A stretch of DNA of 8,994 nucleotides. It comes from Candidatus Solincola tengchongensis. GTDB taxonomy: Bacteria > Actinomycetota > Geothermincolia > Geothermincolales > RBG-13-55-18. The DNA lies in the NCBI GenBank assembly GCA_015711895.1, contig MU158658.1:1-8994 (forward strand). The letters run 5' to 3'. Positions 1 to 6,076 of this stretch are shown here, piece by piece. The translations under genes and the position numbers were made by a program. Within the stretch, counting starts at the first letter, position 1, and each line of letters starts with the position of its first letter. The notes below the pieces were generated by a model. The model searched no databases. It was not told where the DNA came from and saw nothing but the letters and a program-made list of their open reading frames with translations.

Positions 1-177
1 GTGCTCGTCCTCGCGGCCTCCGACGACCGTCTGACCCCCGTCAAATACGGCGAGTACCTTGCGGAGCACATCCCCAATACCCGCCTGGTGCACATCGAGG
101 ATGCCGGCCATCTCTCCCCGATGGAGAGACCGGAAGAGGTGACGCGTGCCATACGCGATTTCGTCCTCTCGCTGTGA
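1..177 (+). CDS. alpha/beta hydrolase, C-terminal fragment (5' end outside window)
   Basis: This frame is open from the first base to a TGA at 175-177 and encodes 58 residues. The fragment has the typical end of an alpha/beta-hydrolase fold enzyme: a strand (VLVLAASDD) leading to the acid residue in the ASDDRLTP motif, then a strand and the catalytic His in EDAGHLSPMERPEEV, then a final amphipathic helix. The nucleophile elbow and oxyanion strand lie upstream, outside the window. The 'GHLSPMERPEEV' pattern is typical of small-molecule hydrolases, haloperoxidase-like or carboxylic ester hydrolases with a Ser/Asp/His triad. The substrate cannot be told from this piece. It converges on the FAD oxidoreductase gene, leaving 83 bases between the two stops. 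The GTG at base 1 is not evidence of a real start. Confidence 0.88.
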   Translation: MLVLAASDDRLTPVKYGEYLAEHIPNTRLVHIEDAGHLSPMERPEEVTRAIRDFVLSL

Positions 178-182
178 GGCCC

Positions 183-227
183 CACCGCGAGTGTCGATTC
201 AGCCCCACACGACACTATGCCGCGGTG
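183..227. terminator. possible bidirectional terminator hairpin between convergent genes
   Basis: CACCGCG (183-189) pairs perfectly with CGCGGTG (221-227). Inside it, GTGTCG (191-196) pairs perfectly with CGACAC (210-215), leaving a 13-nt loop and a small asymmetric internal loop (A against TATGC). The hairpin starts 5 bases after the stop of the left hydrolase and lies 33 bases past the stop of the convergent FAD oxidoreductase, a natural place for a shared terminator. There is no T-tract on either side, so it would be a non-canonical terminator or an mRNA-end stabiliser. Confidence 0.4.
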
Positions 228-260
228 TCCGGCCGAGGAGAGGGAACCCGTCCGGGACGT

Positions 261-1619
261 TCAGCCCAATACCTTGGAGACCGTGTGGGCCACCTCGATG
301 GCCGTCTGAGCCGCTTTGTTGGTCCCCGACCAGCCCGGGGCGCGGACCCCCTCGCCCACGTTGTAAAGGTTCCTTATCGGCGTCTCCGGCGGCATGTCAT
401 ATCCGGGCCAGGCGCGGGCGCCGGGAAGCTCGCTGTCCACGTCGTGCGCCTCCATGCGCAGTATCTCGCCGTGCTCCTTGATGTCCGGGAAATGTTCCTC
501 GAGGTCCCTCCGACACTGTATCTCCTCCCACTCCACCTCCATGGGAAGGAGCGAATTGAGCGGGTACCCGCAGTAGTAGGAAAGGTGTTTTCCCGGCGGT
601 GCCAGGCCCGGGCAGAGGATGGCCAGCTCTCCGCCCACGACCAGGCGGCGGGCGCCCACGATGAGCAGGAAGGGAGCGCCCTCGGGCAGCACCGGCCTGT
701 CGCTCCCCACAAGGATGAGCATGGCCGGGCCGGCGCGTAGCCTCATCCTCACCTCCCGCAGGTAACGGTCGTCGAAATTGTCGCTTCCGGCGAGCTCCAC
801 GGTCCTCTTAGGGCCGGTGTCGCTGATCACCGCCCGACAGCTCACCTCGACCTCCCGGCCTTCCCTCTCCACCACCACCCCCCGGGCGGAGCCTCTCTTC
901 ACCACTATCCTCCTGGCCGGGCTGTTCAACCATGCCTCGCCCTTCTCCCTCACGGCATCCACCAGCCCCTGGACGAGGCGCACGTTGCCCTTTGGCGCTA
1001 CGCCCGCATCGGCCAGCGACCCCAGTCGGGTCATGTAGTAGAAGAACTGGGAGGCCGGCAGTTCCCAGGAACGGCAGGCTAGCACGCCGACGATGATGGC
1101 GTCGAATACCTTGTGGACAACCTCGTTGTCGGTGTATTGCATGAGCCATTCCCGGAAGGTCAGGTTGCTCCCGCCACCCAGGGGATCCTCCACCCCTTTT
1201 CCGAAGGCCTTAAGGACCCTCTTCTTGCCGATCTCCCTGGCCAGGCTCCCGCCCAGCCTGACCAGCCCACCGCGTGATATCTCGAGGTCGGCGGCCACAT
1301 CGATGAGGCTCAAAGGGTTGTTCAACCTCATGGGGTAATCCTTGCCCTCGATCCTGCAGTGGAGGGTCTTGGGAAGATTGACCACCTCGAACTCCACGCC
1401 CACCTCTTTGAAGACCGCCTCCAGCGGACCGTTGCGGTGAAGTAGTATGGCCCCGGTGGGGAGAAGGAAGCCGTTTTCCTCCACCGTGGAAAACCTCCCG
1501 CCCCAGCGGTCCAGGCTTTCCGTCAGGAGTGTCCGGTAACCTCTTCTCGCCAGCAGCGCCCCCGCGCAAAGACCGCCCACGCCGGAACCGATGACCGCCA
1601 CGTCGAAATCGTATTCCAT
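261..1619 (-). CDS. CrtI/phytoene-desaturase-like FAD-dependent oxidoreductase
   Basis: This encodes 452 residues from ATG at 1619, a usual length for the family. The N-terminus is an ADP-binding Rossmann fold: DVAVIGSGVGG with GxGxxG at residues 11-16, the ribose-binding Glu at 34, then the D-R-W-G-G-R-F-S-T motif (37-45) typical of CrtI and amine-oxidase-type flavoproteins. The C-terminus carries the second FAD-contact motif, NVGEGVRAPGWSG (about 420-432), followed by the closing helix. The middle is the variable substrate domain. Known relatives include carotenoid desaturases and isomerases and many uncharacterised NAD(P)/FAD oxidoreductases of anaerobes. With no crtB or other carotenoid gene nearby, carotenoid chemistry is not supported. 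The start at 1619 has GGAGGGGGG (1635-1627) before it. A 40-residue longer reading from TTG at 1739 has no ribosome-binding site and would precede the Rossmann strand. The AOR gene lies 141 bases upstream on the same strand, so the two may work on one pathway. Confidence 0.9.
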   Translation of the reverse strand: MEYDFDVAVIGSGVGGLCAGALLARRGYRTLLTESLDRWGGRFSTVEENGFLLPTGAILLHRNGPLEAVFKEVGVEFEVVNLPKTLHCRIEGKDYPMRLNNPLSLIDVAADLEISRGGLVRLGGSLAREIGKKRVLKAFGKGVEDPLGGGSNLTFREWLMQYTDNEVVHKVFDAIIVGVLACRSWELPASQFFYYMTRLGSLADAGVAPKGNVRLVQGLVDAVREKGEAWLNSPARRIVVKRGSARGVVVEREGREVEVSCRAVISDTGPKRTVELAGSDNFDDRYLREVRMRLRAGPAMLILVGSDRPVLPEGAPFLLIVGARRLVVGGELAILCPGLAPPGKHLSYYCGYPLNSLLPMEVEWEEIQCRRDLEEHFPDIKEHGEILRMEAHDVDSELPGARAWPGYDMPPETPIRNLYNVGEGVRAPGWSGTNKAAQTAIEVAHTVSKVLG

Positions 1620-1626
1620 CGCCTTT

Positions 1627-1635
1627 CCCCCCTCC
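1627..1635 (-). promoter_or_regulatory. ribosome binding site fixing the FAD oxidoreductase start
   Basis: Read on the minus strand this is GGAGGGGGG, ending 7 bases before the ATG at 1619-1617. It supports this start over the in-frame TTG at 1739. Confidence 0.75.
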
Positions 1636-1760
1636 AATCCGCATGCGTATGGCGTTCGGAGATTCGCCGTGATGCCGGAGAGCCAAGCCCTCGAGCCTGA
1701 GCCCGCAACCTCCGTGCGAATGGGCGAATCGCGTGTCAATTAATGGTAATGATTTCCTTA

Positions 1761-3707
1761 TCAATCATCGACTACGAGTTTGCACTGCGTCAGCTCCTCG
1801 GCGACGAATCCGAGCCCCAGTTCCCTGAGGCGCGACTTTCTCTGCAACCCGCTGGCCACATCCCATCCCCTCAGCGCGTAGTACTCGTCCTTCATCCTCT
1901 CGAACTCCACCCGGTCCACCACCTCTCCCTTCCGCGATATGGGCTCGCCGCCCTTTCCCGGCACCAGGCACCCAGGGTTGAAATGGTCGGCCTGCAGGGG
2001 CTGAGTGTGGAAGGTTTCGGGAAGCACATCCCTCTCCCTCCCGGCGCGGCCCTCTCGGGCGTGGATGGCCCGCTGCAGGTTAAAGACCCTCTCGCCGATG
2101 CGGTAGAGGCCCTCTTCGCCGACCTCCCTCCCGGTGACCGCCGAGAGGACCATGCTCTCCACGGCGGGATCGCCGACATGGTCCGGCGAGCCCTCAACGA
2201 GCATGAGGGGCCAGGCGAAGTTACAGAGGATGAGGCACTCGTAGGCATACTGGCGGTCCTGGATCATCCTGGCGGCCAGGGCCTTACCGTCATAGGTCGA
2301 AAAATCCGCTGCCTCCTCGCTACCCCAGAACCTACTGGCCATGTCCCGGATCACCTTCCCCGTGGCATAGCTCCCCGGCAGGCCATAGGTGGTCAACAAC
2401 CAGGAGAGCAGCGGGTTGAACACCTCGTGCAGCTGCTGGATGGGCTGCCTGGTCTCCATGGCGTAGAGGAGGCCGGTGATCAGATATAACCTGGGATCGT
2501 AGGCCGTGTCCTGTCCGGCTCTGATGGTATAACCTTCCAGAATTCTAGCCGCCTCTCCCCCTATCTCCTTCGCCGCCCGCGAGCTCCCGCGAGCCAGCAG
2601 GTCGCCGAAGCCCTGCCTGAGGGAGATCTGGCGAACCAGGGTCTCGATGAACTCCAGGCTTCCCACCTTGGAAAGGGGGAGACCCGTATCCTTTTCGTCC
2701 ACTATGCCCGACTGGTAACAACTGGTAAGCCAGTTGATGATCACCTCCAGGGCGTTGGTGTCCAGCCCGTAGTCGTCACACAGGCGGTTGGCGGCGAAGG
2801 CCACCTCGTCCCATTCCATGACGCTGGTAACCCTGCCCCGCGGCTGGGAGAAGTCCTCGGCCGGCCGCGACTGGTAGAAGAGGCCGGACTGACACATCAC
2901 CTTCCCTTTTCTGCCGCCTCGCGCCCTGTAGACACTTCTCACGCAGCCCCTCGAACACCCGTAACAGATGAAGGGTTTCACGCCGGGATTCACGACCATG
3001 GGGATGGGGGAACCGCTTCCCATCCGGCCTATCAGTTTCCGCAGCTCCTCCAGCCTTGCCGGGTCGGCGACGGTGGCCCTTCTCCTCCCGCGTACCGCTA
3101 CGGCCTTCAATCTCTTTCGCCCCATGACCGCCCCCAGGCCACCCGAGCCGCTGGAGTCGTCGTCCGCCAGAAGGTTGGCGAAGACCACCCCGTTCTCCCC
3201 GGCGATCCCCGTGGCCACCACTCCGATGGAGCCCCCCAGCTCACCCTTGACGATCTCCCGCACCTCGGCGGCACCTCTACCCCACAGGTGGGAGGCGTCC
3301 TTCAACTCGGCCCTCCCGTCCTCGACCAGAAGGTAGACCGGGCTCTCCGATTCCCCCCGGACGACGATCCCGTCAAAGCCCGCGGATTTGAGCTTTGCTC
3401 CCCATCTCCCTCCCAGGTTGGAATGGCAGAACGTCTCGGGGTCGGTAGCGGGGGACCTTCCGCACACCTGCCAGCGGGAACCCGCCAACCCGGCGACGCC
3501 CGCCAGGGGACCGGTGATGAAGATGAGGCTGTTCTCTGGGTCGAAGGCCCCTATGTGCGGCGGCACCTCATCCCAGTATATCCTGGCCGCTATGCCCCGG
3601 CCCCCCACCCAGGCTTCTGCGTACTCGGCGGTCGCCAGCTTGTTGATATTCCGCGTGGAAAGATCAACCATAAGGATGTCGCCCGTGTAACCGTATTCCC
3701 CTGCCAT
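1761..3707 (-). CDS. aldehyde ferredoxin oxidoreductase family protein, divergent subfamily (tungsten/molybdopterin, 4Fe-4S)
   Basis: This encodes 648 residues, slightly longer than typical AORs (about 600-630). Family members are cytoplasmic enzymes with a tungsten or molybdenum bis-pyranopterin and a 4Fe-4S cluster; the best known oxidise aldehydes with ferredoxin. Family hallmarks seen here are the N-terminal GGRGIAARIYWDEVPP (35-50); FITGPLAG (63-70); SNLGGRWGAKLKSAGFDGIVVRG (96-118 region); GENGVVFANLLADDD (170-184) and LGAVMGRKRLKAVAVRG (191-207); the cluster motif C248-x2-C251-x3-C255; the pterin-contact D-D-Y-G-L-D (311-316); a fourth ligand candidate C495; and the closing YYALRGWD (609-616). 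Differences are notable: the usual DxxGLC around the fourth Cys reads E-C-L-I-L-C, the EYET segment is replaced by GLFYQS (275-280), and the CHLR region reads QPIQQLH (421-427). The substrate is therefore uncertain. The start is set by AAGGAGG six bases upstream. It is divergent from the TPR gene and precedes the FAD oxidoreductase. Confidence 0.92.
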   Translation of the reverse strand: MAGEYGYTGDILMVDLSTRNINKLATAEYAEAWVGGRGIAARIYWDEVPPHIGAFDPENSLIFITGPLAGVAGLAGSRWQVCGRSPATDPETFCHSNLGGRWGAKLKSAGFDGIVVRGESESPVYLLVEDGRAELKDASHLWGRGAAEVREIVKGELGGSIGVVATGIAGENGVVFANLLADDDSSGSGGLGAVMGRKRLKAVAVRGRRRATVADPARLEELRKLIGRMGSGSPIPMVVNPGVKPFICYGCSRGCVRSVYRARGGRKGKVMCQSGLFYQSRPAEDFSQPRGRVTSVMEWDEVAFAANRLCDDYGLDTNALEVIINWLTSCYQSGIVDEKDTGLPLSKVGSLEFIETLVRQISLRQGFGDLLARGSSRAAKEIGGEAARILEGYTIRAGQDTAYDPRLYLITGLLYAMETRQPIQQLHEVFNPLLSWLLTTYGLPGSYATGKVIRDMASRFWGSEEAADFSTYDGKALAARMIQDRQYAYECLILCNFAWPLMLVEGSPDHVGDPAVESMVLSAVTGREVGEEGLYRIGERVFNLQRAIHAREGRAGRERDVLPETFHTQPLQADHFNPGCLVPGKGGEPISRKGEVVDRVEFERMKDEYYALRGWDVASGLQRKSRLRELGLGFVAEELTQCKLVVDD

Positions 3708-3713
3708 GCCTAA

Positions 3714-3720
3714 CCTCCTT
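3714..3720 (-). promoter_or_regulatory. ribosome binding site of the AOR gene
   Basis: AAGGAGG on the minus strand, six bases before the ATG at 3707-3705, is an ideal Shine-Dalgarno. It shows that translation starts at MAGEYGYTG and not at the 51-codon longer open reading that begins at 3860. Confidence 0.85.
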
Positions 3721-3829
3721 GAAGAGCGGCCAAAAGGGCTTCCATGGAATGGGGGGAGCTTGGTCAATTCCTGTAACGGGAAGAGTTGGCCTTTTTGTGT
3801 TGGCGACGTGAATTCCGAAAACTGACGCG

Positions 3830-3860
3830 ATAATAAACCGTTTTTATGCCCGGAGATCAA
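3830..3860 (-). promoter_or_regulatory. weak candidate promoter for the AOR gene
   Basis: On the minus strand, TTGATC (3860-3855) is followed after 19 bases by TATTAT (3835-3830), within the most AT-rich patch of the divergent region. The hexamers are fair but the spacer is longer than the usual 17 bases, so this is only a candidate. It would give a leader of about 115 nt. Confidence 0.25.
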
Positions 3861-4331
3861 CGCCCGCTCTCGCCCCTCACCCCGCCCGGCACAACCATGG
3901 TCCGCCGACCCCTATCCTGCGCCCTCTCACATGAACAAGCAGTAACTTACTACTCGGGATCCCTGCCGGTCAAGCGGCCGCAGGACTACCCTCACCTCTT
4001 TTCAACCCCTTTACGCCCCCCGATCCGGCATCGTGGCTCGGAGACATAAGAAGGCTTCCTTGCCCTTCCCGTCGCATGGCAGCCACAAAGCTTTTTCCTG
4101 TATGTCCTAGGGGCGTGGCCTTAATCTCGCCCACCTATCCCCATAACAGGAGCTGCGAAATAAGTGGCAAGCCGGATTACGAAACGCCTCCGAGAATTCG
4201 TATCCCCCGGCGGGAAGCACCTCTTTCAGTCGCGAGTTTAGCAATCGCCTCGGCGGCGAATAATTCGATATGGAGGCAATGAAAAGTTTACATGGAGGTT
4301 TCCGCGCCCAGCGGATTAAGACTTCGCCTTA
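3861..4331. other. intergenic region without a recognised gene
   Basis: The region lies between the divergent AOR and TPR genes and should contain the TPR promoter, but no convincing -35/-10 pair was found for the plus strand. Two plus-strand open frames (3846-4049 and 4076-4282) have no Shine-Dalgarno, proline- and serine-rich non-family-like products and no recognisable domain, so they are not called. I looked for tRNA T-arms and common riboswitch cores (cobalamin, SAM, c-di-GMP, fluoride, molybdenum cofactor) and recognised none. One small hairpin, TCGCC (4245-4249) with GGCGA (4255-4259), is present. A 20-codon open frame at 4270-4332 ends just ahead of the TPR gene. Confidence 0.5.
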
Positions 4332-4338
4332 GGGGGAG
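4332..4338 (+). promoter_or_regulatory. ribosome binding site that decides the TPR gene start
   Basis: GGGGGAG directly abuts the ATG at 4339, which is too close for initiation. It sits 6 bases from the in-frame GTG at 4345 and 9 bases from the ATG at 4348, favouring the latter two. Confidence 0.55.
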
Positions 4339-4347
4339 ATGGTGGTG

Positions 4348-4929
4348 ATGAGAGATGAAGCGCACGAGGATGAATCCATGCATTGGGTGCACAAGGGCAT
4401 GGAACTCAAGGCCCGAGGTGAGTTGGCAGAGGCGCTGGAGTGTTTCGACCGCGCCCTGGAGATCGATCCCCGTAACCTTAACGCATGGAATAACAAGGGC
4501 TCCCTGCTCGGAGAGCTCGCGACGATGAACGCGGCCGAAGAGCCAGGTCAATCCCAGAGGCTGGGTGAGGCGCTGGAGTGCTTCGACCGCGCCCTGGAGA
4601 TCGATCCCACCGACGGCGAATTATGGAGCAACAAAGCGAAGGCCCTCCTTCTGGCCGGGAGATGTGACGAAGCCCTTGACTGTTATGACCGCTCAACGGA
4701 CCTGTGTCCCGGCAGCGCCCTTCTATGGTTAAACAAAGGCCTGGCCATGGAGGGACTGGAGTATTATGCCGATGCCATGCACTGCTACGACAAGGTCGTG
4801 GAGTTGGACCCGAAAAACAAGCAGGCATGGGTCCGGAAGTACTGGATACACCGCAGATGGGACGAGCTCTGGGATATGGCGGAATGTATAGAGCATATCA
4901 AGGCCATAGAAAGGGAGGAGGAGGGCTGA
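4348..4929 (+). CDS. tetratricopeptide (TPR) repeat protein
   Basis: This encodes 193 residues with no signal peptide or membrane segment, so it is probably cytoplasmic. It is made almost entirely of TPR helix pairs: repeat 1 at about 8-41 (ends EALECFDRALEIDP), repeat 2 at 42-87 (NAWNNKGSLLGEL, then EALECFDRALEIDP again), repeat 3 at 88-121 (LWSNKAKALLLAG, EALDCYDRSTDLCP), repeat 4 at 122-155 (LWLNKGLAMEGLEYYADAMHCYDKVVELDP) and a degenerate fifth helix pair to the acidic end. TPRs bind peptides or proteins, and no catalytic domain is attached. Repeat 2 is 46 residues instead of 34 because of a 12-residue insert (around NAAEEPGQSQRL). Start choice: ATG 4348 has a better distance to GGGGGAG than ATG 4339, and GTG 4345 is also possible. 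An in-frame TAG at 4330 blocks longer readings. It converges on the hydrolase, with the stops 6 bases apart. Its partner is unknown. Confidence 0.88.
   Translation: MRDEAHEDESMHWVHKGMELKARGELAEALECFDRALEIDPRNLNAWNNKGSLLGELATMNAAEEPGQSQRLGEALECFDRALEIDPTDGELWSNKAKALLLAGRCDEALDCYDRSTDLCPGSALLWLNKGLAMEGLEYYADAMHCYDKVVELDPKNKQAWVRKYWIHRRWDELWDMAECIEHIKAIEREEEG
4429..4608 (+). repeat. 42-bp direct repeat inside the TPR gene
   Basis: Bases 4429-4470 and 4567-4608 match at 41 of 42 positions; the only difference is T at 4443 against C at 4581, a synonymous Cys codon change. Both copies encode EALECFDRALEIDP. The offset of 138 bases equals 46 codons. Such near-identity at DNA level points to recent internal duplication or gene conversion, since the other TPR units of the same gene have diverged freely. 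Confidence 0.95.
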
Positions 4930-4935
4930 GAGAGA

Positions 4936-5718
4936 TCATCCTCCCCCGGTCTGGGCCAGCCAGGCCAGGATGGTGTCCAGCGCCAGGCGGATGTTGCCCA
5001 CGTTGCAGTGGTTCTCGGCGCCCTCCCTCTCCGTGAAAAGCCTGAAGGTCAGGGACCTCACGCTACTGAGGGCGTCTATCTCCGCCTTGTAGAAATCCAG
5101 GGGCACGAAATGGTCCCGGGTGGACCCGAGGAGTAGGAAATCCTGGGTGATACGGTCGGCGATGTCCAGCATCTGGAACCTGTCCGCCATTACCAGGAAA
5201 TGGTAAGGCGAGTCCACCCCGAAGGCGTAGCATCCGTGTTTTACGCCCCACTCCGCAAGGGGGTCCCGGGCCATTTGCTGCCTGGCCGCCAGGTCGACAA
5301 GGGGCTTGAGCTTCAGGCGGAGTGAGATCCTGGTCAGCGAGCGAAGGGCTCTCGGCCTTGTGGAGAGGACGACGTCCAGGAAATTGGGAAGGACTCCCCA
5401 GGCCACCACCCTCCTGATGCGGGGCTCGAAAGCCGCGGCGCGGGGGGCGAGCATGCCCCCCAACGAGATCCCCACTATGGCCACCTCGTCAAGGCCGTAA
5501 CGATCGAGGACTGCCTTCACCGGCCTCTCCCACTCATGGGTGAAGGGTATCCCGCATCTCCTCAAGACCTCTCCCTGTCCGGGCCCCTCGAAGAGGTAAA
5601 CGGCATAGCCCCTTTCCCTCAGATACAGGACGGTCCGGAGAAACTCCTCCTTGCAGGAGTCGTAACCCCCGTGCATGAGTATCGTGCCCAGGCTCCCCTG
5701 GGGCTCGGCGATCCACAC
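4936..5718 (-). CDS. alpha/beta hydrolase catalytic domain (3' part of the split gene)
   Basis: There are 260 residues from the first possible start, a GTG at 5718; the frame itself is open from 5757. It contains a complete catalytic core: oxyanion-strand motif HGGYDSCKEEF (16-26), FEGPGQGEVLRRCGIP (43-58), nucleophile elbow G-I-S85-L-G-G, acid D202 in GSTRDHFVP, and H237 in ENHCNVGN. The HGG(Y/F)DS and GPGQGE signatures are those of FrsA-like and pseudooxynicotine-hydrolase-like C-C or ester-bond hydrolases. The substrate is unknown. No Shine-Dalgarno precedes the GTG, so independent translation is unlikely unless ribosomes reinitiate from the overlapping upstream frame (which ends at 5619) or shift frame by -1. 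The end lies 6 bases from the convergent TPR stop. Confidence 0.8.
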   Translation of the reverse strand: MWIAEPQGSLGTILMHGGYDSCKEEFLRTVLYLRERGYAVYLFEGPGQGEVLRRCGIPFTHEWERPVKAVLDRYGLDEVAIVGISLGGMLAPRAAAFEPRIRRVVAWGVLPNFLDVVLSTRPRALRSLTRISLRLKLKPLVDLAARQQMARDPLAEWGVKHGCYAFGVDSPYHFLVMADRFQMLDIADRITQDFLLLGSTRDHFVPLDFYKAEIDALSSVRSLTFRLFTEREGAENHCNVGNIRLALDTILAWLAQTGGG

Positions 5719-6041
5719 CGGGCGATAACCGTTGCATAGAAGAGGTCCATGGCCCTCTCATAGATTCGGTGCTTCTCCTGGATGTCCCCGTACATGAAGA
5801 ACTCGGCGCCGCGGAAGTAGGAGATGGCCTGTCCCGTCCGTCCCTCCTGCAGGGCCCTCTCCCCCAGTTCGAGGAAGGTGGAGACCCAGGAGGCCATGTC
5901 GGTTATCTTCCTCGCCGCTTCCTTCACCTCCTCCAGGTCGCCGTCGGCGTACATGACCATCCTGTTCAACTGGAAGTTGAAGTTGGCCTCGGGGTGAAGG
6001 TCATAGGTGCCCACCTTGAATTCCATGACATTGAATTCCAT
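5619..6041 (-). CDS. N-terminal helical cap of the split alpha/beta hydrolase
   Basis: The frame has 140 codons, of which about the first 102 look genuine: a short strand (MEFKVGTYDLHPE), FNFQLNRMVMYADG, then helices (DLEEVKEAARKI, FLELGERALQEGRTGQAISYFRGAEFF, EKHRIYERAMDLFY). This is the usual cap that precedes the core in FrsA-like hydrolases. After residue 102 the composition changes to Arg/Ser/Pro-rich sequence (IARCGSPSPRGAWAR), as expected when the frame is wrong. It overlaps the catalytic frame by 100 bases. The start at 6041 has GGAGG five bases upstream; ATG 6062 (7 codons longer) and ATG 6026 (5 codons shorter) are alternatives. It lies 61 bases downstream of the propeller gene on the same strand and is probably co-transcribed. 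Confidence 0.7.
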   Translation of the reverse strand: MEFNVMEFKVGTYDLHPEANFNFQLNRMVMYADGDLEEVKEAARKITDMASWVSTFLELGERALQEGRTGQAISYFRGAEFFMYGDIQEKHRIYERAMDLFYATVIARCGSPSPRGAWARYSCTGVTTPARRSFSGPSCI

Positions 6042-6044
6042 ATA

Positions 6045-6052
6045 CCCCTCCC
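6045..6052 (-). promoter_or_regulatory. ribosome binding site of the split hydrolase
   Basis: GGGAGGGG on the minus strand has its GGAGG core five bases before ATG 6041. It is the best-placed Shine-Dalgarno among the three possible starts (6062, 6041, 6026). Confidence 0.7.
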
Positions 6053-6076
6053 TCGTACGCATCGTCGTATCCGAGG
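6051..6076. other. intergenic hairpin overlapping the hydrolase ribosome binding site
   Basis: On the plus strand, CCTCG-TACG (6051-6059) pairs with CGTA (6066-6069) and CGAGG (6072-6076), with a TC bulge and a 6-nt loop. In the minus-strand mRNA the 3' arm runs into the Shine-Dalgarno. It could restrain initiation or mark an mRNA processing point between the propeller and hydrolase genes. There is no T-tract, so it is not a standard terminator. Confidence 0.4.

Larger units (their letters stand above)
4936..6041 (-). pseudogene. FrsA-like alpha/beta hydrolase split by a frame disruption near 5735
   Basis: Two overlapping minus-strand frames encode the N-terminal helical part and the C-terminal catalytic part of one enzyme of the large FrsA / 2,6-dihydropseudooxynicotine-hydrolase-like group. 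These have a helical cap before the alpha/beta-hydrolase core. The first frame runs from ATG 6041 to family-like sequence ending RAMDLFYA at about 5733. The second frame resumes immediately with NGYRPVWIAEPQG at 5733, one frame back. The catalytic frame is closed just upstream by a TGA at 5760-5758 and has no ATG or Shine-Dalgarno of its own. From memory of the family, some 15-20 residues are expected between these two points, so the simplest reading is a deletion of 3n+1 bases, either in the genome or in the assembly. The catalytic triad is intact, which suggests a recent event or an artefact. Confidence 0.7.

Noticed and set aside
174..740. Plus-strand open frame of 188 codons opposite the FAD oxidoreductase
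   Set aside because: It lies almost wholly antisense to the conserved C-terminal half of the flavoprotein and has no recognisable domain.
1734..1739. TTGACA on the minus strand between the AOR and FAD oxidoreductase genes
   Set aside because: It is a perfect -35 hexamer, but nothing resembling TATAAT lies 15-18 bases downstream. It also overlaps an unlikely TTG start.
1743..2489. Plus-strand open frame of 248 codons opposite the AOR gene
   Set aside because: It is the antisense shadow of a clear AOR coding sequence. High GC opens opposite frames, and no domain or ribosome binding site is seen.
4185..4215. tRNA T-arm-like sequence (GAGAATTCGTATCCC)
   Set aside because: It does not match the GGTTCRANYCC core, and no acceptor or anticodon arm could be built around it.
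3846..4282. Two plus-strand open frames (3846-4049 and 4076-4282) as small genes
   Set aside because: Neither has a ribosome binding site, and both give Pro/Ser/Arg-rich products without recognisable features.
4913..4945. GGGAGGA/TCCTCCC stem between the convergent TPR and hydrolase stops as a terminator
   Set aside because: The stem is a 7-bp purine/pyrimidine run with a 19-nt loop and no T-tract, and mostly consists of coding sequence of both genes.
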